Positions 25,854-33,961 of a DNA stretch of 61,206 nt are shown one piece after another (position 1 is the first letter of the stretch; each line of letters begins with the position of its first letter). Source of the stretch: Deltaproteobacteria bacterium (GTDB lineage: Bacteria; Myxococcota_A; UBA9160; SZUA-336). The DNA lies in assembly GCA_029261895.1 (NCBI GenBank), contig JAJDAK010000026.1:1-61206 (forward strand). The letters run 5' to 3'. The notes below the pieces were generated by a model that searched no databases, had not been told where the DNA came from, and saw only the letters and a list, made by a program, of their open reading frames with translations. A program made the translations under genes and the position numbers.

Positions 25854-27061
25854 AACGCATCCTCTTCGTCGATGATGATCAGAGCATTCTGGACGGTCTA
25901 CGCTGCAGCCTCCGTCGCCAGCGCAAGAACTGGGAGATGGTCTTTGCGCCGGGTGGCGAGAGTGGCCTTGAGGCACTTGAAAGCGACGCCTTCGATGTTC
26001 TGGTGACCGATATGCGGATGCCGAAAGTCGACGGTGTCGAGCTTCTTAAGCGGGCACAGCAGCTGCAGCCCGAGATGGTGCGCATTGTGCTGTCTGGATT
26101 TGCGGAGGAAAAGGCGATCTTGCGCACGATTACGGTTGCGCATCAATTTCTCAATAAGCCCTGTGATGTATCGACGCTGGAAAACGTGATCGAGCGCGCA
26201 TGTAACATTCAAAGTATTCTGAGCAATCCGGAGATTCGAACAAGAGTAGGATCGATCGATGCCTTGCCCGCGCTACCGCAGAACTACAACGCGCTCAATA
26301 AGGTGCTCGCAAATGACTATGCCACGATGGCTCATATCGCGCGGATCATAGAACAAGACATCGGAATGTCTGCAAAGATATTGCAGATCGTAAATTCGGC
26401 ATTTTTTGGCTTGGCGCGTCCGCTCGCGTCGATTCAAGACGCGATTCGCTATCTCGGTATCAATGTCGTTCAAACGCTCGTTCTCTCGATTGAGGTCTTT
26501 CAAACCTTCGAGGATGTCGACCCAGCAGAAGTGATTGATGTCAGTTCGCTGCACGACCACTCCCTGCTCACCGCCCGTATTGCGAAACAGCTGTGTGCCA
26601 ATCCGGATGAAGGAAAGGACGCGTTCGCAGCGGCGATTCTGCACGATGTCGGTCAGCTGATCCTCGCGACCTGGTTGCCAGAATTAATCACCCAATCTGT
26701 CGTGGTGGCCCGTCAACGTGGCGAGCCGCTGGAGGACGTCGAAACTGAGTTGCACGGTTTCAGTCACGGTGAAGTTGGCGCCTATCTGCTAGGCCGTTGG
26801 GGCCTGCCGTATCCGATTATCGAAGCGGTCGCGTATCACGATCGACCACGTCGTGTGAAGCAGAGTCAGTTCGACATCCTGAGCGCAGTCTATGTTGCTG
26901 ATCATCTGGCGTACGAATACAGTGGCATCGCGGAAGATCAGTGCACGCCACACGGCGTGATCGACGAAGCATATCTCGAGGAACTCGGTTTGCTCGATCA
27001 ACTACCGAAATGGCGCCAGATCGCTGAGAAAGCGGCGAGCGAACCGAGCATCGGAGTTTGA
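25850..27061 (+). CDS. Response regulator with HDOD output domain
   Basis: A 403-residue protein. The N-terminal receiver (RILFVDDDQSILDGL; Asp in VTDMRMP; Lys in NKPC) belongs to the RpfG-like class. From about residue 135 a HDOD domain is visible: LPALPQNYNALNKVLAN, IIEQDIGMSAKILQIVNSAFFG, and AAAILHDVGQLIL. HDOD domains are catalytically inactive HD relatives that serve as signalling scaffolds in c-di-GMP and phosphorelay systems. It overlaps the upstream kinase gene by 4 bp, and its 3' end carries the ribosome binding site of the next regulator. Confidence 0.92.
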   Translation: MKRILFVDDDQSILDGLRCSLRRQRKNWEMVFAPGGESGLEALESDAFDVLVTDMRMPKVDGVELLKRAQQLQPEMVRIVLSGFAEEKAILRTITVAHQFLNKPCDVSTLENVIERACNIQSILSNPEIRTRVGSIDALPALPQNYNALNKVLANDYATMAHIARIIEQDIGMSAKILQIVNSAFFGLARPLASIQDAIRYLGINVVQTLVLSIEVFQTFEDVDPAEVIDVSSLHDHSLLTARIAKQLCANPDEGKDAFAAAILHDVGQLILATWLPELITQSVVVARQRGEPLEDVETELHGFSHGEVGAYLLGRWGLPYPIIEAVAYHDRPRRVKQSQFDILSAVYVADHLAYEYSGIAEDQCTPHGVIDEAYLEELGLLDQLPKWRQIAEKAASEPSIGV

Positions 27062-27062
27062 A

Positions 27063-28196
27063 TTGACACGAGTCAGCCTACCGAAGATTCTGTGCGTGGA
27101 TGATGAACCTGAAGTCCTCGATGGACTCAAGGCGAATCTGCGTCGGCACTATGACGTACATACCGCTAAGTCGGGTGCGATTGGACTTGCGACGTTACGT
27201 GACAAAGGGCCGTTTGCAGTGGTTCTCAGTGACATGCGGATGCCCGCGATGCAGGGCACGAGTTTCTTGAACCGCGTGCGTGAAGCGGCGCCTGAGACGG
27301 TTCGCATCCTGCTCACGGGTCAGGCCGACCTCAACGCGGCGATCGATGCGGTAAATGAAGGCCAGGTGTTTCGCTTTCTTACGAAACCGTGTCCCCCCCC
27401 ACAGCTGTTTCGAGCGCTCCAGGACGCGATTCGACAACACCGCTTGCTGACGGCAGAAAAGGAACTCTTGGAAGAGACGCTTTTCGGGTCCATTAAGACG
27501 CTCACCGAGATTCTCTCGATGGTGAGTCCAACGGCTTTCGGGCGCGCGCTACGGCTAAAAGTTTACGCACGAAAACTCGCGGACACCCTTGGGGCGCGGA
27601 CGAAGTGGCAAATTGAAGTTGCAGCTATGCTATCGCAATTGGGTTGTGTGACGTTGCCGAATGAGACTGCGGAAAAACTCTATTACGGTCATTCGATGAC
27701 CGAAGACGAAATGCGTATGGCCGATTCGCTGCCTGATTTCAGCCAACGTCTGCTACGAAGCATTCCGCGTTTGGAGGAGGTGCGTGAGATCGTCCTGCAC
27801 CAAAAAAGATGCTTCAACTCGCTTGGCGCGGAGATTCCGTTGGGTTCGCGGATCCTTAAGGTCGCTCTCGATTACGATGTTCTGCAAGCACAGGGCACGT
27901 CCGACGACGACATGATGACCCTCTTGCGCTCGCGAGAGGGAAACTATGACCCCCAGGTGTTGGATGCGCTCGAATCGTTGCTTGGCGAGATGTCGATTGC
28001 GGGACAAATTCAAAAGATGTACGTCGACGACCTTCGCGCGGGAATGATTTTCGCGGATGATATTACCAGCGTAAAGGGCTCACTACTGATCGCTCGGGGC
28101 AACGAAGTGACCGACGAACTGCTTACGCGGTTGAGTCACCTGGGTCCTTATCAAGTTAAGGAGCCGTTCCGAATACTGATTCCGGAGGTCGACTAA
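27063..28196 (+). CDS. Response regulator with degenerate HD-GYP output domain
   Basis: A 377-residue protein with a receiver (KILCVDDEPEVLDGL; Asp in LSDMRMP). The middle part follows the HD-GYP layout, but catalytic residues are lost: the HD dyad is Ser-Gln (AAMLSQLGCV instead of LHDIGK) and the HHE/GYP stretch is missing (LHQKRCFNSLGAEIPLGSRIL). A C-terminal module DLRAGMIFADDI, LLIARGNEVTDEL resembles the module usually found N-terminal in HD-GYP proteins. It is therefore unlikely to hydrolyse c-di-GMP. The start is TTG with GGAG 6 nt upstream, lying in the stop region of the HDOD gene. It is the third member of the kinase/HDOD/HD unit. Confidence 0.85.
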   Translation: MTRVSLPKILCVDDEPEVLDGLKANLRRHYDVHTAKSGAIGLATLRDKGPFAVVLSDMRMPAMQGTSFLNRVREAAPETVRILLTGQADLNAAIDAVNEGQVFRFLTKPCPPPQLFRALQDAIRQHRLLTAEKELLEETLFGSIKTLTEILSMVSPTAFGRALRLKVYARKLADTLGARTKWQIEVAAMLSQLGCVTLPNETAEKLYYGHSMTEDEMRMADSLPDFSQRLLRSIPRLEEVREIVLHQKRCFNSLGAEIPLGSRILKVALDYDVLQAQGTSDDDMMTLLRSREGNYDPQVLDALESLLGEMSIAGQIQKMYVDDLRAGMIFADDITSVKGSLLIARGNEVTDELLTRLSHLGPYQVKEPFRILIPEVD

Positions 28197-28280
28197 GATC
28201 GCCTCACCAACGCTGTGATGGGCGCGGCTGGGGCGAGCATATGCTCTCGGCTCAGGTGCGAATTGCTATGTGTTGCGACT

Positions 28281-28310
28281 ATACACTATTTAGTTATAAC
28301 AATAGTGTGT
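28281..28310. promoter_or_regulatory. AT-rich inverted repeat, candidate TetR-type operator
   Basis: Perfect 8-bp arms ACACTATT (28283-28290) and AATAGTGT (28301-28308) with a 10-bp centre; one further pair matches beyond a single mismatch. It lies 29 bp upstream of the phosphotransferase start and stands out as AT-rich in GC-rich DNA. TetR-family regulators of acyl-CoA catabolic genes often bind such dyads. No TetR gene is in the window. Confidence 0.5.
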
Positions 28311-28338
28311 AACCTGTCATGTAGGTTCGGAGTTTGCC

Positions 28339-29367
28339 GTGCGTAGCCGCGATATCAACAGTGCGCGACTCGGGTCGTGGCTGGATCAGCGCTTCGGGGA
28401 TACGGCTCCGACGCAGGTTGAGGCTATGCGGGGCGCTGGATCCTATGAACATTTCGCGCTACGACGTGGCGGCGAAAGTTGGGTTCTGCGCCGTGCGATG
28501 CCCCCTGAGTCTGGTGTGCCCGCGCATGATGTGCTGCGAGAGTTCTTGATTTTGGAGTCGATTCAGGACGAGCCCGTGCGTGTGCCGAGAACGATCGTCG
28601 CGTGCGACGATCCGGAGGTTGTGGGGTCGTCGTTTTTTATCATGCAATTTGTTGAGGGCTTGCCGATTCGAGACTCACTGCCGAAACTCTATGCCGCGGA
28701 TCCATGCAAACACCGAGGGATCATACTCGAGTCGATCAACGCGCTGGCAGAGATCCATCAGGTCGATTGGGAGCTTTGCGGTTTGTACAAGCTTGGAAAC
28801 GTTGAAGCGACTCTCGAGCAGCAGATTTCACGATGGGCCGCGCAATTCGACAGCGATCGCTGTCGCGAACTGGCAGTGTTCGATGAGATTTCCAATTGGC
28901 TTGGCAAGCATCTTCCCCGCGGCCAGCGTCCCGCGCTCGTTCATGGCGACTATAAACTCGACAATCTCCTGTACTCGAATAGATTGCCGCCACGCGTGGT
29001 CTCGGTCATGAACTGGGATATGGCGATGATCGGTGACCCGCTCGCGGACCTTGCGTGGTCGATGACGTTTCTGCCGTCGTCAGGAAATCCGCTTTCACTT
29101 GGCGCGCCGGGACGACCGAATGGATTCTCGATCTCCCACCTACCCGAAATCGATGAAATCGTGGCCCACTACGCGGCTCTCACGCGGTCTGATCTGTCGG
29201 AAGTGACTTGGTATCACGTGTTTGCGCGGTGGAAGCTCGCGACGCTGCTCGAGGGAAGCTACGCGAAGTGCCTCCGTGGCGAATCCAGCAATTTGCTGCA
29301 TACGTTCTTTGGTGCAATTGCCGAATTATTGCTCAAGCAAGCGGCTCAACTAGCGAGCCAGGCCTAG
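28339..29367 (+). CDS. Phosphotransferase family protein (APH/ACAD10-like)
   Basis: A 342-residue kinase-fold protein of the aminoglycoside-phosphotransferase/ACAD10 group. Visible: nucleotide loop region WVLRRAMPP, catalytic loop VHGDYKLDNLLY, and metal-binding MNWDMAMIGDPLADL, where the usual I-D-W-E is N-W-D. Family knowledge: in bacteria such proteins near acyl-CoA enzymes phosphorylate hydroxyacyl-CoA intermediates rather than antibiotics. The start is GTG at 28339. It precedes a convergent gene and the enoyl-CoA hydratase cluster, which supports a lipid-catabolic role. The operator-like dyad just upstream suggests it is regulated. Confidence 0.87.
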   Translation: MRSRDINSARLGSWLDQRFGDTAPTQVEAMRGAGSYEHFALRRGGESWVLRRAMPPESGVPAHDVLREFLILESIQDEPVRVPRTIVACDDPEVVGSSFFIMQFVEGLPIRDSLPKLYAADPCKHRGIILESINALAEIHQVDWELCGLYKLGNVEATLEQQISRWAAQFDSDRCRELAVFDEISNWLGKHLPRGQRPALVHGDYKLDNLLYSNRLPPRVVSVMNWDMAMIGDPLADLAWSMTFLPSSGNPLSLGAPGRPNGFSISHLPEIDEIVAHYAALTRSDLSEVTWYHVFARWKLATLLEGSYAKCLRGESSNLLHTFFGAIAELLLKQAAQLASQA

Positions 29368-29400
29368 CCGATTCTCATTACGGGCGATGAGTCGTTTCGT

Positions 29401-30057
29401 CTAAGCGTGCAATTCAAACAAGGCATTCTGCCCGCCGCCTAGTACGGGTTGTGGCTGTAGCGCGCCTGACGAGCTGTAGATCGAATGCGCGGTCTTTTCC
29501 GTGAGATCACGAAGCGCATCTGCGTCAATACTCCCGTCGTCTTTTCGCACCGATTCGAGAATTTGTTTCACCAATGCCATAGGTCCTGTCGGGTGCGGTA
29601 CCGCTCGGTGCTGAGCCACCAAGCCTTCGATTTTTGAAATATCGATGCTGCCGTCCTCTGTGATCACACCCTTGGCGATCTCACCGAAGCGGTCGCTTAG
29701 ACGGTCCTGAATTTCATCGGTGGAAATCGCGCCGCTTTCGAGCATGGCTTGGAGATGCTCGACGAACCCTTTTCCCAGCGGTGAATGGAGTGGCCCATCT
29801 CCCTGTGCGCGTTCGCCTCGGGCTTCATGAAGCAGCGATTTCAGCGCATCGGTATCGATCGCACCGTTCTCACCCACAATGCCGCGTGCTGCTTCACCGA
29901 ACCGTGTGAGCAAGCGCTCTTGAAGCTGCGCGGGGTCGAGTGCACCTGATTCGGTTTTCTGCTGCAGCTTTTGCAGCGCTCGCATGCTTCCGGACTGTAT
30001 CGACGGCAGCCCGAGGGCCAGCGGGTTACGCCCGAGAATTCCAATACCACCAACCAT
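29401..30057 (-). CDS. Hypothetical protein with three EF-hand-like repeats
   Basis: A 218-residue protein I cannot assign to a family. It has three internal repeats: two longer units of the form LQ-helix, ESGAL or ESGAI, DRFGE-I/A-A-K/R-G, then a loop NGAID, DGSID or DGSID followed by helix L. The loops (ENGAIDTDAL, EDGSIDISKI, DDGSIDADAL) resemble EF-hand calcium loops with D/N-x-x-G-x-I-D, but only the second half of a canonical loop is present. The start at 30057 (GGAG 9 nt upstream) is preferred over the GTG at 30078. The N-terminus is Gly-rich (GGIGILGRNP) with no clear signal peptide. Confidence 0.7.
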   Translation of the reverse strand: MVGGIGILGRNPLALGLPSIQSGSMRALQKLQQKTESGALDPAQLQERLLTRFGEAARGIVGENGAIDTDALKSLLHEARGERAQGDGPLHSPLGKGFVEHLQAMLESGAISTDEIQDRLSDRFGEIAKGVITEDGSIDISKIEGLVAQHRAVPHPTGPMALVKQILESVRKDDGSIDADALRDLTEKTAHSIYSSSGALQPQPVLGGGQNALFELHA

Positions 30058-30338
30058 AACTACGATCTCCAATACCACTCAGCAGGTCGTGCGAATAGTC
30101 CAGGCCATTGTTACGCAAGGATCGTGCCGTGAGACAATTCGGACTTGGATGCCCAGGGGTGTACATTTGAATCGCCTTGGATCGGCAGCGATTGCACCGG
30201 GTCGGTGAAATTTTTGCCGGGGGCGCCGGCGTTCCCACGGTTCTCGCGAGGCGTATGCCTTCGTTCAATTTGGACTTCTGTTTAATTGACCGCCTGTATA
30301 CCATCGCGACGCGCCTTCGAGCGCGCAGGAGGGCAGAA

Positions 30339-31175
30339 TTGTCTTTTGTCAGCATCGATAAACCACGCCCGTGGGTTACGCGCGTTACGTTGAATCGTCC
30401 TGAGCGGAAAAACGCGATGTCATTCGATGTGATGATTCCGTTCCGCGATGCGCTCCGCGAGATCAGTCTCGACAACGAAACGCGTGTCTGCATTTTGACG
30501 GGCGCAGGGGACGCCTTCTGTGCCGGGGCAGATCTGGAAAATTCGGGCATGGTGCCAGATATCGCGGGGCTCACCGTGCCGACGATTTCGCGCCGGGCGA
30601 TGAAGATTCTCGATGACGTCATCATCGCCGTGCGCGATATGCATCAACCCGTCATCGCCGCGGTCAATGGCCCCGCGATAGGCGGCGGGTTCTGCCTGTC
30701 GATGGCGGCCGACATTCGTGTTGCCGCTGAATCTGCGTATTTCCGCGCGGCCGGCATTAACAATGGTCTTACCGCGGCGGAACTTGGCATCAGCTATCTG
30801 TTACCGCGTGCGATTGGATCATCGCGCGCGTTTGAAATCATGCTCTCGGGTCGTAACGTTCATGCCGACGAAGCCGATCGGATTGGCCTGGTTTCACAAA
30901 CAGTTCCCGATGCTGCGCTCTTGGATGCCTGCTTTGAAATGGCCGAGCGGATCGTCGGGTACAGTCGCATCGGTGTGGAGCTCACAAAACAGATGCTTTG
31001 GGCCGGGCTCGATGCGGGTAGTTTGCACGCGCATATGAATCACGAAAGCCACGCGCAACTTTTCGTGCGTCTTACCACAGAGAATTTTGAGGAAGCGGTT
31101 CGCGCTCGGAAGGAAGGGCGCCAACCCGAGTTCAAAGATAACCGAACTTACGATCACCCGGTCGGCTCCGACTAG
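30339..31175 (+). CDS. Enoyl-CoA hydratase/isomerase family protein
   Basis: A crotonase-fold enzyme of 278 residues. Characteristic segments: TLNRPERKNAMSFDV, the CoA-binding ILTGAGDAFCAGADL and the oxyanion-hole NGPAIGGGFCLSMAADIRVA. It begins at a TTG (30339) with a perfect AGGAGG 6 nt upstream; the longer frame from 30177 is not supported by any ribosome binding site or homology. The Glu pair of classical hydratases is not obvious (AAELGISYLLPR carries one Glu), so it may be an isomerase or hydrolase variant. It opens a cluster of catabolic genes that continues to 34722. Confidence 0.9.
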   Translation: MSFVSIDKPRPWVTRVTLNRPERKNAMSFDVMIPFRDALREISLDNETRVCILTGAGDAFCAGADLENSGMVPDIAGLTVPTISRRAMKILDDVIIAVRDMHQPVIAAVNGPAIGGGFCLSMAADIRVAAESAYFRAAGINNGLTAAELGISYLLPRAIGSSRAFEIMLSGRNVHADEADRIGLVSQTVPDAALLDACFEMAERIVGYSRIGVELTKQMLWAGLDAGSLHAHMNHESHAQLFVRLTTENFEEAVRARKEGRQPEFKDNRTYDHPVGSD

Positions 31176-31180
31176 TCACA

Positions 31181-32653
31181 ATGACGCTGGACACAAACGA
31201 TATTGATACTCGCGCGATTCGCCCTGAATCGGTTTCTGCGTGGACGCATGATGCCGACGTTGTGGTGGTGGGTCTCGGAGGTGCCGGCACCTCCGCAACA
31301 CTTGAGGCCGTTCGTGCTGGAGCCAAAACAATCGCCCTTGAACGGCAAACACGCGGGGGCGGCACGAGTGCCGTCTCGACGGGCGCGGTCTACTTTGGTG
31401 GTGGTACGCGCGTTCAAAAAGATTGCGGGTTCGAGGACTCGGTTGAGGAGATGACCAAGGCCGTGCGTATGGCAGCAGGGGCGCAGGCCGATGACGAAAA
31501 AGTAGAAGCGTTCGCGGCAGGAAGCGTCGAGCATTTCAATTGGATGGTTGATCTGGGTGTCGAGTTCAAAAGTAGCTTTGTAGAAGGTAAGACCACGCAT
31601 CCGTTTGAGGACGATTGCCTCTTCTTCAGTGGAAACGAACTCTGTCATGGGTTTAGGGAAGGCACGACGCCCGCACCCCGTGGACATAAGGTCGCGCGTC
31701 CCGGTGAAGCCGGCGGCTTTTTGATGGAACCGATGCTTCAGGCCGCGGAGAAATCCGGTGCTGAAATCATCAATGATTGTCGCGTGGAGCGATTGATACA
31801 ACGCGATGACGGTCGCGTCGTTGGCGTGGTGGCCGTGCATGATGGGCGGACGTGCTTCATCAAGGCTCGCCGCGGTGTAGTTCTCGCAGCCGGTGGTTTC
31901 GTTATGAACGAGCGGATGCTTGCCGAACATGCCCCGTCTTTACTTAAGTGTAATTGGAAGGCGGCGTCGGCGGGTGATGACGGTTTGGGGATTCGCGTTG
32001 GTCTGGGTGCGGGCGCGCTTGCCAGCAATATGAGCGAGGGGCTTGTGTTGAACGCCTACTATCCGCCGTCGGACCATTGTAAAGGTATAATGGTAAACAG
32101 CCAGGGCCAACGGTTCATTAACGAAGACACCTACTTGGGACGTACCGGAGACGCGATACTTCAGCGCTGTGACGGTCGTGCTTGGCTTATCGTGGATGAT
32201 GAACTCTACGGGCGTACGCAGGCATTTCACAAGCTCGCGGCGGTTGAGGAGACCTTTGCCGATCTTGAAAAGGCGCTCGGGTTTCCCGAAGGCGAGCTCG
32301 TTCATACGGTAGAAACCTACAATCGCTGGGCCGCGCGAGGGCAGGATCCGTTCTTTCATAAGTCGGCTGACTATTTGCGTCCGCTTTCGGTTCCGCCATA
32401 CGCGGCGGTCGACTGTACGATCGAAGGTTCTATCTTCGCCGTGTTCACACTCGGTGGACTCGCAATCCGTGCGACGGGTCAGGTGTTGAATCCCGACCGC
32501 CAGGTCATACCGGGATTGTATGCAGCCGGCCGAAACTCGGCGGGCCTCTGCCTGGAGGGTCGTACTTACGCCAGCGGACTTTCGATCGGCGATGCTACGT
32601 TTTTCGGTCGTGTCGCGGGTCGTCATGTTGCGGCATTGGAGCCTTGGGAATAG
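31181..32653 (+). CDS. FAD-dependent dehydrogenase of the 3-ketosteroid dehydrogenase/fumarate reductase type
   Basis: A 490-residue flavoprotein. The N-terminal Rossmann motif (DVVVVGLGGAGTSATLEA), then the GGTSAVSTGAVYFGGGTRVQ segment and the C-terminal GLYAAGRNSAGLCLEGRTY/SGLSIGDATFFGR site typical of FAD_binding_2 enzymes related to 3-ketosteroid Delta1-dehydrogenases. Substrate inferred from its neighbours: a steroid- or terpenoid-like cyclic CoA intermediate. It starts 5 bp after the enoyl-CoA hydratase stop. A true KstD identity is not proven: the catalytic Tyr residues cannot be placed by eye. Confidence 0.87.
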   Translation: MTLDTNDIDTRAIRPESVSAWTHDADVVVVGLGGAGTSATLEAVRAGAKTIALERQTRGGGTSAVSTGAVYFGGGTRVQKDCGFEDSVEEMTKAVRMAAGAQADDEKVEAFAAGSVEHFNWMVDLGVEFKSSFVEGKTTHPFEDDCLFFSGNELCHGFREGTTPAPRGHKVARPGEAGGFLMEPMLQAAEKSGAEIINDCRVERLIQRDDGRVVGVVAVHDGRTCFIKARRGVVLAAGGFVMNERMLAEHAPSLLKCNWKAASAGDDGLGIRVGLGAGALASNMSEGLVLNAYYPPSDHCKGIMVNSQGQRFINEDTYLGRTGDAILQRCDGRAWLIVDDELYGRTQAFHKLAAVEETFADLEKALGFPEGELVHTVETYNRWAARGQDPFFHKSADYLRPLSVPPYAAVDCTIEGSIFAVFTLGGLAIRATGQVLNPDRQVIPGLYAAGRNSAGLCLEGRTYASGLSIGDATFFGRVAGRHVAALEPWE

Positions 32654-32675
32654 CGTACGCGCTAGAGGAGAAACT

Positions 32676-33083
32676 ATGAACGACGAACATCCCGCAATGC
32701 TGGCTGCACAGAATTCTTGGCGCTGTGTTCAGGCCAAAGACAAAGAAGGCTGGCTTGCGCTGATGGCTGAAGATGTTTGCATCGAAGACCCCATTGGAAC
32801 CGCGCCGACGAATCCCACGGGCAAGGGCTTGTGCGGCAAGGCCGAGGTTGCGGAGTTCTACGATAAGAACATCGAGCCGAATAAAATGAAAATTGAAACT
32901 TTGGATTCGTATGTTGCGCATATGGAATCCGCACATGTTCTCAGGCTGACGACAGAGTTTCCCAACGGTGTGAAGGCTACGGTTCAGGGTATTTTTACCT
33001 ACAAGCTGAACGATGAGGGGAAGCTCAAGAGTCTTCGCGGATACTGGCATATGGGCGCGATGCAGATTGAGCAGCCGAGCTAA
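32676..33083 (+). CDS. NTF2-like/ketosteroid isomerase-like protein
   Basis: A 135-residue cone-fold protein: AAQNSWRCVQAKDKEGWLALMAEDVCIEDP is split over the first helices, followed by LRLTTEFPNGVKATVQGIFTYKL. The start ATG at 32676 has GAGGAG 6 nt upstream; the longer frame is a shadow. Together with the FAD dehydrogenase, LLM enzyme and SDR it forms a run typical of steroid, terpenoid or polycyclic degradation clusters, where such proteins act as isomerases or dehydratases. The stop TAA shares its last A with the start of the LLM gene. Confidence 0.85.
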   Translation: MNDEHPAMLAAQNSWRCVQAKDKEGWLALMAEDVCIEDPIGTAPTNPTGKGLCGKAEVAEFYDKNIEPNKMKIETLDSYVAHMESAHVLRLTTEFPNGVKATVQGIFTYKLNDEGKLKSLRGYWHMGAMQIEQPS

Positions 33084-33961
33084 TGCGGTTTTCATATATC
33101 GAAGCGATGACGGATCCGGACTATTACGGCCCTTTGGCAATCGCGTGTGAGGAAGCGGGTTACAGCGGATTCGTGATCCCAGATAGCATCTGTTACCCGG
33201 AACACTCGGACAGCAAATATCCTTATACCCCCGATGGCAACCGCGAGTTCCTGGAAGATAAACCGTTTATTGAGCCGTTTTCGATGATTCCTTATCTCGC
33301 AGCGTTGACCGAGACGCTGCGTTTCACGACGTCGGTCGTGAAACTTCCGCTTCGTCATCCGGTGCTGATGGCGAAGCAAGCCAGTTCGGTCGCGGTCCTG
33401 TCAAAGAATCGTTTCTGCTTTGGTGTCGGTGTGAGCCCATGGCCCGATGACTACGAGATTGTCGACATTCCTTGGGAACGGCGTGGGAAGCGCATGGACG
33501 AGTGCATCGATATCATTCGGGGCCTCACTTCGGGTGGCTTTTTTGGATACGACGGGGAGATCTACAAAATTCCGAGTATTAAAATTTCACCCGTGTCCAC
33601 GCGGAAGATTCCCATTATTATCGGCGGCCATAGCGACCCTGCGCTGAAGCGCGCGGCACGCGTGGGCGACGGCTGGATTCACGCAGGCGGTGACCCGAAC
33701 GAATTGGGCGAGATGCTGGGTCGATTGAGGACTTTTTTGCGCGAGCAAGGACGAGAAGGTGACCCCTTCGAAGTGCAGGTGATCTCGATGGATGGCTATA
33801 CACCGGATGGCGTGAAACGGCTTCAGGACCTCGGCGTGACCGATGTCATTGTTGGTTTTCGGAATGCCTACGAGTTGGGCCCCGATCGACAGACGCTTGA
33901 TCAAAAGTTGGGGACACTTCGTCAGTATGCGGACTCGGTTATCGCGAAGGTATCGATATGA
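33083..33961 (+). CDS. LLM-class (luciferase-like) flavin/F420 oxidoreductase
   Basis: A 292-residue TIM-barrel of the bacterial luciferase-like monooxygenase superfamily: TSVVKLPLRHPVLMAKQ, GVGVSPWPDDYEI, KIPIIIGGHSDPALKRAARVGDGWI. The last motif (GG-HS/PAALRRAA-GDGW) is common in the F420-dependent group, but FMN use cannot be excluded. The substrate is unknown. The start codon overlaps the previous stop (TAATG) and its stop overlaps the SDR start (ATGA), so the three genes are translationally coupled. Confidence 0.88.
   Translation: MRFSYIEAMTDPDYYGPLAIACEEAGYSGFVIPDSICYPEHSDSKYPYTPDGNREFLEDKPFIEPFSMIPYLAALTETLRFTTSVVKLPLRHPVLMAKQASSVAVLSKNRFCFGVGVSPWPDDYEIVDIPWERRGKRMDECIDIIRGLTSGGFFGYDGEIYKIPSIKISPVSTRKIPIIIGGHSDPALKRAARVGDGWIHAGGDPNELGEMLGRLRTFLREQGREGDPFEVQVISMDGYTPDGVKRLQDLGVTDVIVGFRNAYELGPDRQTLDQKLGTLRQYADSVIAKVSI

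Noticed and set aside
28201..28260. 12-bp palindrome GAGCATATGCTC at 28235
   Set aside because: Short, isolated and without T tract or paired copy; probably chance.
30177..30338. Longer N-terminus of the enoyl-CoA hydratase
   Set aside because: The TTG at 30339 has a perfect AGGAGG; the upstream extension has no family similarity.
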